Positions 37,103 through 47,111 are shown, counted from the first letter of the stretch. The stretch: DNA of 64,000 nucleotides from Ochrobactrum sp. Marseille-Q0166 (GCF_014397025.1 NZ_JACJUO010000001.1:372001-436000); one strand, 5' to 3'. The notes: a model not told the origin generated them from the sequence alone. Numbers and translations are program-made.

Positions 37103-38041
37103 TTGGGTCACAAGATCATTATCGACACAGATCCCGGCCAAGACGATGCTCTGGCACTGTTGCTGGCCTTCGCCAGCCCGGAAATCGAAGTGCTTGGGGT
37201 GACGACGGTAGCAGGCAATATTCCGCTCGAACTCACACAAAAGAATGCCCGTAAAATCTGCGAGCTTGCAGGTCGATCAGGCATTAGGGTTTTTGCCGGC
37301 AGCGCCAGACCCATGGTCCGCGACCTCGTTACGGCGGAGTATGTTCATGGCCCGAGTGGTCTCGACGGCTACGATCTTCCCGATCCGCTAATGCAACTGC
37401 AATCGCAACATGCGGTGGATTTCATTGTCGACACGCTCATGGCTGCCGCGCGCGAAACCGTGACTCTATGTCCACTTGGTCCCTTGACGAATATCGGGAC
37501 GGCTCTTCAGAAGGAGCCGCGCATCGTAAACGGAATCCGTGAGATTGTCCTGATGGGGGGAGGCTGTTTCGAAGGGGGCAACATCACGCCGTCGGCGGAA
37601 TTCAATATCTATGTCGATCCGCATGCCGCCGACATCGTCATGCGCTCCGGCGTCCCTATCGTCATGATGCCACTCGATGTGACCCACAAGACCCTTACCA
37701 CCGCGCAACGTATCTCCGCCATCCGATCCATTGGAGGGCGGATCGGTGACGCCGCGGCCGGGTGGCTCGAATTCTTTGAACGGTTCGACGAATCCAAATA
37801 CGGCACTGATGGAGCCCCGCTCCACGACCCCAACGTCATCGCATATCTTATCAAACCAAGCCTATATTCCGGCCGCATGTGCAATGTTGAGATTGAACTC
37901 GGTTCACCACTCACGCTTGGGCAAACCGTTGTCGACTGGTGGGGCGTGACCGAACACACGAAGAATGCCCTCTTCATCCGCAACGTGGATGCGGACGGGT
38001 TCTTCGAATTGCTGGTGAAAAGGCTCCGCGAGCTGGTCTGA
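37103..38041 (+). CDS. Inosine/uridine-preferring nucleoside hydrolase family protein
   Basis: 312 residues from a TTG at 37103 with GGGAGG 6 bp upstream. IIIDTDPGQDDALALLLAFA contains the DTDPGxDD calcium/ribose-binding motif (residues 8-15); LCPLGPLTNIGTAL near 122 and IVLMGGGCFEGGNITPSAEFNIYVDPHAADIV near 150-180 complete the site, and D240 falls in HDPNVIAYL. Hydrolyses N-glycosidic bonds of ribonucleosides to base and ribose. It follows the RpiR gene by 55 bp and probably belongs to the same operon. Confidence 0.92.
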   Translation: MGHKIIIDTDPGQDDALALLLAFASPEIEVLGVTTVAGNIPLELTQKNARKICELAGRSGIRVFAGSARPMVRDLVTAEYVHGPSGLDGYDLPDPLMQLQSQHAVDFIVDTLMAAARETVTLCPLGPLTNIGTALQKEPRIVNGIREIVLMGGGCFEGGNITPSAEFNIYVDPHAADIVMRSGVPIVMMPLDVTHKTLTTAQRISAIRSIGGRIGDAAAGWLEFFERFDESKYGTDGAPLHDPNVIAYLIKPSLYSGRMCNVEIELGSPLTLGQTVVDWWGVTEHTKNALFIRNVDADGFFELLVKRLRELV

Positions 38042-38119
38042 TTGCATTCACGTCCCCAAACCTTCGGTAGCAGCTTGCAATATCCCGACGATTAGCTCAT
38101 TCGTAAGTAGGACAGAATT

Positions 38120-39040
38120 GTGGGAGCCAAGTCACTCAATCGGTTCAAGGCAAACTCCGGACTTCCGGCGGATCGGGGAAATCAAGAGCGGTTCGAGCTT
38201 GCTGCTCAGGCACGAGAGCAGTGCTTCACATCTTCAGTTGAAGTCGCCTCATGTGTCGTCGACCACGAACTGCGTTACCTCGAAGTTGGGGAGAGATACG
38301 CAAAACTATTCGGTGAAAGTGCTGCCGCGATGATCGGCGGGAACATGCAGGATTTCTCGGACGGCGAGCATATAAGAGCCGCCAGGCGCTATTTTCTGGT
38401 GTTCGAGAGCGGATGGACTGTTCCCGACCATCAGCTGCTTTTTGAGCAACGTATTTTGCGTGTCTCGGTAAATCCGCTGAAACACTTCGCGACTGGAGAA
38501 GTGCGAGCGATAGCGGTTTCGATGACCGACGTAACGAGCTCGCAAAGATTCGTCGCAGACCTCGCTCCGGAGCCGCCAAAGGCTCAGGTTGATCATTCGA
38601 GCTTACCTCGTCGCGACTTACTGGCCGAGAATGTGGAAGACGCAGATGTCGGACAGAAACCAAACGGACATAAGTTTATACCTGCGCAGCAGAAGAAGAT
38701 ACTAGCCTATGTGAATTCACGGCTCAGCCAACCGATTACTGTTAGAGAGCTGTCCGCCTTGGTAAATCTGAGCGCTTCCCATTTCAGTCGTAAGTTTAAA
38801 CTGACTTTTGGCGACCCACCCTGCACGTGGTTACTCAGTCGCAGGCTAAAACACGCCAGAAAGCTGATTGCAGAAGATGAAGCGCCTCTGAAAGTAATTG
38901 CCGCAGAGGCCGGTTTTGCAGACCAAAGTCATATGACGCGCGCATTCCAGAGCTTCGTCGGATTAACACCCGGCAGCTATCGGCAGCAGCTTGCACTGCC
39001 TAGCAACGACAGAGATCTGGCAAAATCTGGTCGCGTTTAA
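38120..39040 (+). CDS. AraC-family regulator with PAS-like N-terminal domain
   Basis: 306 residues, GTG start at 38120 (weak site, so uncertain). The N-terminal ~150 residues look PAS-like: SCVVDHELRYLEVGERYAKLFGE near 45-68 and LRVSVNPLKHFATGEVRAIAVSMTDVT near 112-140. The C-terminal AraC domain (about 190-290) has two HTHs: ITVRELSALVNLSASHFSRKF and PLKVIAAEAGFADQSHMTRAFQSFVGLTPGSYRQ. The signal it senses is unknown. It lies between the ABC module and the left recombinase and could control either. Confidence 0.85.
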   Translation: MGAKSLNRFKANSGLPADRGNQERFELAAQAREQCFTSSVEVASCVVDHELRYLEVGERYAKLFGESAAAMIGGNMQDFSDGEHIRAARRYFLVFESGWTVPDHQLLFEQRILRVSVNPLKHFATGEVRAIAVSMTDVTSSQRFVADLAPEPPKAQVDHSSLPRRDLLAENVEDADVGQKPNGHKFIPAQQKKILAYVNSRLSQPITVRELSALVNLSASHFSRKFKLTFGDPPCTWLLSRRLKHARKLIAEDEAPLKVIAAEAGFADQSHMTRAFQSFVGLTPGSYRQQLALPSNDRDLAKSGRV

Positions 39041-39136
39041 AGGTGTACACGCCGTCGGTGTTGTAGAGATCTGAACGTTTATGCAAGCTTATGATGGCGG
39101 CGGAGGCAGACGAGGCCCATGCACCTTTGTCCCTGT

Positions 39137-39784
39137 TTAGCGCCTTTCGCATAGTGAGCAGAGCTTGTAGACTACGGCCTGCGGAATGCTGGCGCTCCCC
39201 TCGTTGCATATCGCGGCGCAACGCGGCGTTTCGTTAACCAGCATGTGTCTTCTAATCGTTCGCTCCGAAACATTTAAAGTTCGAGCAACGGTCTTCAGTT
39301 CCATTCTCTGGCAGTGGATTGCGCATCGTGCTCGTTGCATGAGGTCTTCAGACAACGCCTTCGGTCGTCCAACCTGAACGCCACGCCTCTTTGCGGCAGC
39401 AATTCCTTCTCTCGTCCTTTCACTGATAAGCGAACGTTCAAACTCTGCTAGAGCTGCCATCATATGGAACATAAGCTTCCCACCGGAAGAGGCTGTATCA
39501 ATGTTCTCAGTGATAGAACAAAAGTTGACGCCACGTTTGCCTAGCTGCTCCATAAGATAAACGAGCCCCGAAAGTGAGCGGCCCAACCGGTCGAGACGCC
39601 ACACGACTAAAGTTTTGCCCGGCTTGAGAATGGCCATGGCAGCTTCGAGCCCGCTACGATTGAAATTTGCGCCGGATTCTCCGTGGTCGGTAAAGATCTC
39701 GTCGCATCCAATTTTCTTTAAGGCATGGATCTGTAAGTCCATTTTTTGTTCTTCGGTCGATACCCGGGCGTATCCGACTTTCAT
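39137..39784 (-). CDS. Serine recombinase (resolvase/invertase family), left
   Basis: 215 residues from MKVGYARVSTEEQKMDLQ, with nucleophile Ser in ARVST near residue 9, RLDRLGRSLSGL near 65-76, MFHMMAALAEFERSLISERTREG near 95-117, and a C-terminal HTH (TVARTLNVSERTIRRHM). The frame is open 86 codons further upstream through the dyad region, but no ribosome site supports that. Divergent from the adhesin operon. It is a clear relative of the recombinase at 49540, sharing VGYARVSTEEQK and VVWRLDRLGRSLSGLV. Confidence 0.92.
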   Translation of the reverse strand: MKVGYARVSTEEQKMDLQIHALKKIGCDEIFTDHGESGANFNRSGLEAAMAILKPGKTLVVWRLDRLGRSLSGLVYLMEQLGKRGVNFCSITENIDTASSGGKLMFHMMAALAEFERSLISERTREGIAAAKRRGVQVGRPKALSEDLMQRARCAIHCQRMELKTVARTLNVSERTIRRHMLVNETPRCAAICNEGSASIPQAVVYKLCSLCERR

Positions 39785-39888
39785 ATTTTCTACACCTTGC
39801 GGAGAGCCTGACGGATGGCGGAGTACGGGGTCGTCTAGCCGCTCGATAAAATTATCAAAGTAACTAAAACAACCACCGCGAGAGTGTT

Positions 39889-39910
39889 GACAAAAACGGT
39901 CCTTTCTGTC
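39889..39910 (+). repeat. 22-bp dyad, candidate recombinase site A
   Basis: GACAAAAACGGTCCTTTCTGTC is an imperfect palindrome (8 of 11 pairs). Its left 13 bases GACAAAAACGGTC recur exactly, inverted, at 40016-40028. It lies upstream of the divergent recombinase gene. Confidence 0.6.
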
Positions 39911-40006
39911 GCCCAGCAGAAAACCCGGAGCGGCAAAAAAATAATCCAATGTTTTCAATGCCAACGCATTGTGTGCGATTGGCAAATCAGGCATGGTCAT
40001 GAATAT

Positions 40007-40028
40007 GTCGAAAACGACCGTTTTTGTC
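40007..40028 (-). repeat. 22-bp dyad, candidate recombinase site B
   Basis: GTCGAAAACGACCGTTTTTGTC on the plus strand; read on the minus strand it matches site A, including the central GT dinucleotide. It is therefore in inverted orientation, leaving a 96-bp segment (39911-40006) between the two sites. It sits at the start of the adhesin operon. Confidence 0.6.
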
Positions 40029-40329
40029 GCGCGTTTTTCCAATAAAATTCAATACCTTAGCGATCGTTAGCTCGTTGTCGCCCACTGATGAAGAGGGTGC
40101 GCCTCTTGGGGAGAATTCTGGCGCTTATAGTGCGGCTCAGGAAGGCGAAAGCGGCGACGTCGATCCTGATGGGCGCGGCGGGGCGGTCATCGTTTCAATG
40201 GGCCTTGGTGGTATTTCGGGCCTGATTGTGGGGCTTCTTTGCCGAGGAGAGCTTTTGCTTTCTGGAGTTGTCTGCTCCGTGGCCGTCTTCTGTGGCTTGG
40301 CGGGCTGGTGGGCAAGGGGTTTGCGATGA
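40024..40329 (+). CDS. Small membrane protein at the head of the adhesin locus
   Basis: Open frame of 101 residues from a TTG; the true start is unclear (an ATG at 40198 would leave 43 residues). A polar, acidic, low-complexity stretch (SPTDEEGAPLGENSG, EGESGDVDPDGRGG) precedes two hydrophobic segments, VSMGLGGISGLIVGLLC and LLSGVVCSVAVFCGLAGWWA. Its stop overlaps the next ATG (ATGA at 40326). No family recognised. Dyad B overlaps its 5' end, so inversion there could switch its promoter or N-terminus. Confidence 0.5.
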   Translation: MSRVFPIKFNTLAIVSSLSPTDEEGAPLGENSGAYSAAQEGESGDVDPDGRGGAVIVSMGLGGISGLIVGLLCRGELLLSGVVCSVAVFCGLAGWWARGLR

Positions 40330-40954
40330 CATCTTCAACACCTGAGATAAGCGGAGCGCCTCAAGAGCGCGCGGCAGGCGCGGCTACCCGCATCAGCATT
40401 CGTACTCTTTCGTCAGTTGCTGGAGATCATTCGTGCGGAATGGATTCCGGAGAACGCCGTGAACGCTTGAGCACAATCGGAGACGAGCTTAATCTTCTCA
40501 CAGCTTATCGCATCGAAGCCGGCTCGGCATTTGCGTATCTTCGCGATTGTGGCGAACTGGCGCTGGTGCTAGGTGAGGCAATCGGCCTTGCTCTAAGTAT
40601 CGAGATCGACGCGGGTTCTGGTCTATTCATTCTCTACGACGAGAGCGGACATAACGGCTGCACAATTGCTGCTGCCAGTATCGAGCGTCTGATCGATCAG
40701 GTCATCAGCATCGCCTCGACAGCCGCGAGTGAACTTACGCCGCGCACAATGGATGCCGCCATCGACGTCCTAGTTGGTCGAGCCATTGACGAGGTTGAGC
40801 GACGTCTCATCCTCGCACAATTCTTTACTTTGACTTTGATATCGCGCGCTCGGCCTTTGCACTCGGCCTCACGAAAGACTCACTTGGAGAGAAATTACAT
40901 TCCTATTTGGCTGCGCGTTCCACACAGGAAACCAAGTTGGAGGATGCGCAGTGA
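40326..40954 (+). pseudogene. Unknown adhesin-locus protein, broken by a frameshift
   Basis: Frame 1 runs from MTSSTPEISGAPQERA through NLLTAYRIEAGSAFAYLRDC and LVGRAIDEVERRLILA. Near 40818-40822 protein-like sequence continues in the -1 frame: ILYFDFDIARSAFALGLTKD, SLGEKLHSYLAARSTQETK, ending LEDAQ and TGA at 40952-40954. Frame 1 beyond this point is Arg/His/Pro-rich and unconvincing. A one-base deletion (or sequencing error) explains it; no classic slippery heptamer is present. About 208 residues if repaired. No family recognised. Confidence 0.65.
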
Positions 40955-41197
40955 TCCCAACAATCTCGCCGAATATTGCGCGGGCTCTATCGCAGGCCGG
41001 AGGATGGCCTCGATGACAATGATGTTAAGAGTTATCATTAGGTATTCCGTCAACCGGTTTCGGCACCTCGCGTCATGGACACGATCCTACGACCTAGTGC
41101 CATTCGATAGAGCTCGATCTCCGGCAGGGTTCTTTAAATTTCCGAAATTGTGGGCTGCGCACCTGAGCTGTGTGGCAGCGTGAGAAGGATCGTACGC

Positions 41198-44100
41198 ATG
41201 AGATTCCAGCAACAACCAGCCGCCAATAGGTACACCACGTCTAACGATGTGTCTCGAGGTTATCGTCGCCGCATCATGGCCGTATTGCGCCTTGCCTCCA
41301 GTGTGCTTGGTATGCGTCGCAAGAGGTTAGGACTTGGTTTGCTGGGTGTCAGTGGTGCCACAGCTTTGATAAGCGCACTCGGTCCCGCGTTGGCTGAAAC
41401 GACGACGATACCAAACGGGGTAGTCTGCTCTCGAGCCCAGGACGGTTCAGGTAGTTGGACATGCCACGTGCCGACAACGAACGGTAGCTTCGCTACGATA
41501 AGCGGAGTTCCATCAACAGGCCCCGCAGGCATGGACGTTGATCAAGCGACGTTGACAACTCTCGTGAGCGAGAAACTTGGAGCTGGAGCGATCTTGCTTG
41601 GCAACACATCCACAACGGCTGCTGGCGAAAATGCAGTGGCGATCGGGAACGCCGCATTCGTGGGTACAGGTGCTATCGGCGGAGTGTCAGTTGGTTATGG
41701 CGCGTTGGTTCAGACTGATGCGATCAACTCAATCGCCGTCGGAAGTAATGCCCAGATCCGCAACGGCTCGACATCCTCGATAGCCATTGGGCGTTCTGCT
41801 ATAGTGGGATTAGGCGGCGCCGCAGTGCCAGCCTCCTACGGCATTGCGATAGGCGATGGTGCTCTAGCGCAAAGAAATTTTGCTATCGCGCTTGGTAAGT
41901 CAGCCAAAGCAGCTGATGAGGATACGATAGCGATTGGACAAAACAGTTCAGCTGCGGGAACATATGGCATCGCGATCGGCAGAGGAGCGACCGGGAGTGG
42001 CGGCACGGCTTTTGTTGCACTGGGAGCCGAATCGAAGGCATCCAGGGAGTACGCTACAGCGGTAGGTAGAGCAGCGGCGGCGGGGGGATATCGATCTTCG
42101 GCCTTTGGTTCCAACAGCGAGGCACTGGCTGATTATTCAACAGCTATTGGCACAGGATCGAAGTCCTCTGCCCTTTATTCAACGGCGATTGGCTACCGTT
42201 CGGCGGCGAATGGACAACGAAGTCTTGCGCTCGGGAATAATGCCCAAGCGAACATCGAGAATTCTGTGGTCCTGGGACCTGATTCAGGTGTGAATGCGTC
42301 AAACGGCGGCAGCACAGAGATCGGCGCGATCTTTATTGGCTCGAGTGCCGGCAATAAATCGACAGGAACTTGGAACACCTTTATAGGCCCACAGAATGTC
42401 GGCAGCAACAGTGCAGGCCGCGCCAATGTCGCAATCGGACAGGCAAGCTTCTACAACGGACAAGGTAACCTAAATACCAATCTCGGCGGTTGGTCAGGGA
42501 ATAATAGCCACGGGAGCAACAACGTCGCCGTCGGCATCTATGCCGGCGCCAACACGCAAGGCGATTTCAATGTCGTCAGCGGTGAATCGGCAGGCCGTTT
42601 CTCGGTTGGTGACCGCAATGTGTCCTCAGGGGTAGCTGCAGGTTATAGGGCCGAGGGCAGTGACAACGTGATCTCCGGGACCTCAGCTGGCATCGGCATC
42701 GCGGGCTCGGGCAACGTTGCGCTCGGCCAATCCTCGGCTACTGGATACACAGTTGATCCAAATAGCCTTGAGCTTAGAGACCGTGAGGGGAACGTGGTTA
42801 GCGATCCAGCTCTGGCCAAGGTTCGTTTAAACGACACTATCTCTCTAGGCAACAAGTCTTATGTGGCGGCGGACGGGGCCATGGCGATCGGGGCGCACGC
42901 AGAGGCGCTTGGCTTGCAGAGCATCGCCGTGGGTTACAACGCCATTGCTACAGGCTCCGTGGCAATGGGAACAGGCGCGCGGGCAGGGAACGGCGGGGCA
43001 GCCTTTGGCGACAATGCAATTGCCACATATCTCGGGGGCGCAATCACGGCCGGCACAGTCGCAGGTACGGCCCTTGGTGAGGGCTCTGCTGCGGATATCT
43101 CCGGCGCAGTTGCGCTTGGGACTGATGCGCAGGTCACCGCTGTGTCCAGTGTCGCACTTGGCGCCGGCAGCATTGCAGATGGCTCAACTCTCGCAAATGC
43201 GGCGTATTCACCGGCTGGGAATGCGAGCGCTTTAGGTGGCGTGAACCCGGATGGAGAAGTATCGATTGGAAGCGACAGCAAAGAGCGTCGCATCACGCAT
43301 CTTGCCGCAGGCAGCGCTGCAACCGATGCCGTCAATGTGTCGCAGTTGAAGGCGGCGCAGACACACTACTACTCGGTAAACGACGGTGGTACCACAGGCG
43401 ACAATTTCGACAACGACGGTGCTGTCGGAGTAAGCGCCCTTGCCGCAGGCGTCGAGGCGAAAGCGGCGGGGGATTACAGCACAGCAATCGGAAACAAAGT
43501 TGAGGCTGTCGGCCAGGGCTCAGTTGCTTTGGGCCAAAACAGTTCGGCAAACGACTCGCTTGGAGTAGCTATAAACGGTTTTGCGACTGGAACGCAGGCC
43601 ACTGCGATCAATGGCAGCGCCAATGGTATTGGCTCGGTTGCTATTGGTGGTGTCTCCAGCGGATTGTCGCAGGCTCTTGGAGACGGCACAGTCGCAATCG
43701 GCTGGGCGTCGATTGGCGCCAATACCAGTGCAACCGCGGTCGGCTATTCCAGTAAAGCATACGGACAGAGGAGCGTTGCTCTCGGCGCAAACAATTACGC
43801 CTCAGCTGATGATAGCTTCGCTGCTGGTGTCGGCTCAACCGCATCTGCAAACTATGCAATTGCGATTGGCGGCACGGCGAGCGTTGAAAACGGCGTCTCG
43901 TTGGGTAATGGCTCTGTCGCTGACAGGGTAGCCGGAAACGCCGGTTATGATCCGCTGATTGGTACATTTTCAACAGACACATCGCCTGTTTGGAAGAGTA
44001 AATTTGCCGCCGTCTCAATCGGATCAGACGGCAATACCCGACAAATCATCAATCTTGCCGCAGGCAGTAATGACACGGATGCGGTGAACGTCGCTCAGCT

Positions 44101-47100
44101 CAAGGCAGCCACTGATGCAGCGAGGGTCCACTATTACTCGGTAAACGACGGCGGGACTGCGACGGGAAACTTCAATAACGACGGCGCGGTGGGTACCAAT
44201 GCATTGGCCGCTGGCATCAATGCATTTGCTGAAGCGGAGTCGTCGGTGGCTGTCGGCAGGGATAACCGAGTAAGCGGCAACTCCAGCGTCAACAGCGCCT
44301 CTGTCGGCTCCTCAAATACGATCCTCGAGAGCGCAAACACTGTCGCCATTGGCGTACGCAACGATGTCGTGCAATCCTCCAGCGTCGGTGTGCTTGGAGG
44401 CGGTAACAGCATCAATGCCACTAGTGACACCACGATCAATGGCCTGAACAACACGGTAGATACGAGCTACAATAGCGGGTTCTTTGGAGGCGATAATTCA
44501 GCGACAAACGTCAACTCATCTGTAGTAGTAGGCAGCAACAACAGCCTAGCATCGTCGGGCAACGTGGGCGTGATCGGCGGCTTAAACAGCCTGAGGTCCA
44601 CGCTTGCTTCCAGCGTAATCGGAATTGGCAACGCGCTCTCCAATACTAGCCTCACAAGTGTAACTGGGGTCTCGAACGAGGTGAGCAACACGAGCCAAGC
44701 AAATGTGATTGGCGTCAACAATGCGATCAGCGGGGGTGGAGAGAATACCATTATCGGTTCTCTCAACACGCTAACTGACGGAACTCGAAATTACGTTGGC
44801 GGCTTCTGGAACACGCTTGGAACAAGTCTTTCCGACAACCAGGTGCTCTCCAATCGGGGCACCATATCCGACGGGGTGTCCAATGGTGTTCTGATTGGCG
44901 TAAACGGCAGCCTTGAGGCCTCCGATAGTGTCGCTATCGGCACGAGCGCCAGCGTGAAGGTTGCAGGCGGCATTGCATTGGGGTCGCAATCTGTCGCTTA
45001 TACCGGTCCGAGCGTCTCGGGCTACAATCCGTCAAGCGGCGAAGCGTCGACAGACACTTCTCCGACATGGCTGAGCACGCTCGCGGCATTATCCGTAGGC
45101 GATTCAGGCAAGGGCCTGACACGCCAGATCAACGGCGTTGCAGCGGGCACAGAAGATACAGATGCTGTCAACGTCGCACAGCTTAAGGATATAGGTGCGA
45201 TCGCGAAATCAGGCTGGAAGCTACGTGTGAATGGTGACGCGGAGACGCAGGTAACGCCAGGCGAAACCGTCGAGTTTAAAAATGGCCAGAATATCAATTT
45301 GTCTCGAAACGGTTCGGAGGTGACGATTGCTACCGCCGATGACCTGATGGCAACCAGCATCACGACGGGCAATTCGAAGCTCACGACCAGCGGTCTCGTT
45401 GTAAACGATGGCGCAAATGTCACCACGATCGGCGCAGCCGGCCTCGATATTAACGGCGGTCCAAAAGTCACAATTGCAGGCATAGATGGAGGAAGCCAGC
45501 GGATTCGGAACGTCGCTGTTGGTGTGGATGATACAGATGCTGTGAATGTCAGCCAACTTCAGTCGGCCACCGGTGGCATAACAGCCAAGGGCTTGGACTT
45601 CGTCGGAAACGAAGGCTCAGCAGTACACCGCGATCTTGGACAAACCGTCAGTCTAATAGGTTCCGCAACCACCGCCGGTGTTTATAGCAGTGGCAATCTC
45701 AAAACCGTCGCGACATCTGACGGGCTCGAAATCCAGATGGCAGAATCGCCAAAGTTCGGCAACGTAACGATTAACGATGATGGAACCGGAAAAATTACTG
45801 GCGTCGCGGCTGGATCGGTGTCATCGACATCTCAGGATGCCGTCAATGGCTCGCAGCTTTTTGATGTTTCCTCAAGTATCGTCAGCCATCTAGGCGGCAG
45901 CGCAACCGTCAACGCAGACGGTACCGTTACAGGACCGGTCTATGTCATGCAGGGCGGCAACTATTCCACCGTTTACGACACTTTCGCTGCGGTCGATGGC
46001 AGCCTTACCAATATCAGCAATAGCCTGACCACCATCAATAACGGGGGTGGCATCAAGTATTTCCACGCTAACTCGACAGCAGCCGACAGCCAGGCAACGG
46101 GCATTGATAGTGTCGCGATAGGGGGGCGCGCAGAGTCTCTTGGTGCTGGCAGCATAGCGGTCGGTAACGGTGCGAGCACCAATATAATCGCGACCGGCGC
46201 TGTGGCCCTGGGGCAAGGGTCGACGGCTACGGCTGCCCAAGGCGTGGCGCTGGGTGAAGGGGCCTCTGCCTCGACAGCAAACAGCGTCGCGCTCGGCGCA
46301 GGCTCCGAAACAGGCGCGGTGATCTCGACGGCTGGAACGACGATAAACGGCAAGGACTACGCATTTGCCGGCAGCTCTGCCTTTGGCACCGTATCTGTTG
46401 GTAAGGAAGGAGGCGAGCGAACGATCTCAAACGTTGCTGCGGGCCAGATTTCCGCAAACAGTACAGACGCGGTCAACGGGTCGCAGCTCTACGCGACCAA
46501 TCAAGCTGTAGAAGCCGTTGTCAGCAATGTGACCGAATTGGACAAGTTTTCCGTCAAGTACAACAATAATGGCGTAACGAAGTCAAATAGCATTACGCTG
46601 GCAGGTGGTGACCCGAACGCGCCAGTGCTCATCTCGAATGTTGCCGCTGGCCTTGCCGATAATGATGCCGTCAATGTTAAACAGTTGAAAGACACTGCTT
46701 CAAGCACGTTGGTATCAGCAAATAGTTATACCGACAACAGGACGGCTTACGCCATTACCACGGCCAACAGCTATACGGATAACGTTGCAAAGACGACCCT
46801 GAACTCGGCAAATGCTTATACGGACAACAAGTTCAATCAGCTCAATGCTGACATAGGTTCCGTTCGGAGCGAAGCGCGGCAAGCTGCAGCTATCGGTCTC
46901 GCCGCTGCCTCTCTTCGTTACGATGAGCGGCCCGGTAAACTTTCAGCGGCTGTCGGTGGAGGTTTTTGGCGTGGCGAAGGGGCAGCAGCACTTGGTCTGG
47001 GCTACACCAACGACGATCAGACGATGCGCGCCAATGTTTCTGCGACTATCGCGGACGGAAACTGGGGCCTCGGCGCTGGTCTGAGCTTCACGCTCAACTG

Positions 47101-47101
47101 A
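41198..47101 (+). CDS. Trimeric autotransporter adhesin (YadA/BtaE-like)
   Basis: 1967 residues from MRFQQQPAANRY, after GAGAAGGA. A long signal region (about 1-65) has the basic segment MRRKRLGLGLLGVSGATALIS. Head regions carry many 14-residue YadA-head repeats (SIAIG..A.A......VALG pattern), about 125-430, 540-670, 750-930 and 1640-1720. HYYSVNDGG modules occur twice (near 722 and 978), and stalk-neck motifs (DAVNVSQLKA type) recur before each. The C-terminal YadA anchor reads SAAVGGGFWRGEGAAALGLG and ends GLGAGLSFTLN. A trimeric outer-membrane adhesin of the type Brucella uses for host attachment. The longest gene in the window. Confidence 0.95.
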   Translation: MRFQQQPAANRYTTSNDVSRGYRRRIMAVLRLASSVLGMRRKRLGLGLLGVSGATALISALGPALAETTTIPNGVVCSRAQDGSGSWTCHVPTTNGSFATISGVPSTGPAGMDVDQATLTTLVSEKLGAGAILLGNTSTTAAGENAVAIGNAAFVGTGAIGGVSVGYGALVQTDAINSIAVGSNAQIRNGSTSSIAIGRSAIVGLGGAAVPASYGIAIGDGALAQRNFAIALGKSAKAADEDTIAIGQNSSAAGTYGIAIGRGATGSGGTAFVALGAESKASREYATAVGRAAAAGGYRSSAFGSNSEALADYSTAIGTGSKSSALYSTAIGYRSAANGQRSLALGNNAQANIENSVVLGPDSGVNASNGGSTEIGAIFIGSSAGNKSTGTWNTFIGPQNVGSNSAGRANVAIGQASFYNGQGNLNTNLGGWSGNNSHGSNNVAVGIYAGANTQGDFNVVSGESAGRFSVGDRNVSSGVAAGYRAEGSDNVISGTSAGIGIAGSGNVALGQSSATGYTVDPNSLELRDREGNVVSDPALAKVRLNDTISLGNKSYVAADGAMAIGAHAEALGLQSIAVGYNAIATGSVAMGTGARAGNGGAAFGDNAIATYLGGAITAGTVAGTALGEGSAADISGAVALGTDAQVTAVSSVALGAGSIADGSTLANAAYSPAGNASALGGVNPDGEVSIGSDSKERRITHLAAGSAATDAVNVSQLKAAQTHYYSVNDGGTTGDNFDNDGAVGVSALAAGVEAKAAGDYSTAIGNKVEAVGQGSVALGQNSSANDSLGVAINGFATGTQATAINGSANGIGSVAIGGVSSGLSQALGDGTVAIGWASIGANTSATAVGYSSKAYGQRSVALGANNYASADDSFAAGVGSTASANYAIAIGGTASVENGVSLGNGSVADRVAGNAGYDPLIGTFSTDTSPVWKSKFAAVSIGSDGNTRQIINLAAGSNDTDAVNVAQLKAATDAARVHYYSVNDGGTATGNFNNDGAVGTNALAAGINAFAEAESSVAVGRDNRVSGNSSVNSASVGSSNTILESANTVAIGVRNDVVQSSSVGVLGGGNSINATSDTTINGLNNTVDTSYNSGFFGGDNSATNVNSSVVVGSNNSLASSGNVGVIGGLNSLRSTLASSVIGIGNALSNTSLTSVTGVSNEVSNTSQANVIGVNNAISGGGENTIIGSLNTLTDGTRNYVGGFWNTLGTSLSDNQVLSNRGTISDGVSNGVLIGVNGSLEASDSVAIGTSASVKVAGGIALGSQSVAYTGPSVSGYNPSSGEASTDTSPTWLSTLAALSVGDSGKGLTRQINGVAAGTEDTDAVNVAQLKDIGAIAKSGWKLRVNGDAETQVTPGETVEFKNGQNINLSRNGSEVTIATADDLMATSITTGNSKLTTSGLVVNDGANVTTIGAAGLDINGGPKVTIAGIDGGSQRIRNVAVGVDDTDAVNVSQLQSATGGITAKGLDFVGNEGSAVHRDLGQTVSLIGSATTAGVYSSGNLKTVATSDGLEIQMAESPKFGNVTINDDGTGKITGVAAGSVSSTSQDAVNGSQLFDVSSSIVSHLGGSATVNADGTVTGPVYVMQGGNYSTVYDTFAAVDGSLTNISNSLTTINNGGGIKYFHANSTAADSQATGIDSVAIGGRAESLGAGSIAVGNGASTNIIATGAVALGQGSTATAAQGVALGEGASASTANSVALGAGSETGAVISTAGTTINGKDYAFAGSSAFGTVSVGKEGGERTISNVAAGQISANSTDAVNGSQLYATNQAVEAVVSNVTELDKFSVKYNNNGVTKSNSITLAGGDPNAPVLISNVAAGLADNDAVNVKQLKDTASSTLVSANSYTDNRTAYAITTANSYTDNVAKTTLNSANAYTDNKFNQLNADIGSVRSEARQAAAIGLAAASLRYDERPGKLSAAVGGGFWRGEGAAALGLGYTNDDQTMRANVSATIADGNWGLGAGLSFTLN

Positions 47102-47111
47102 TTGCTCAGAC

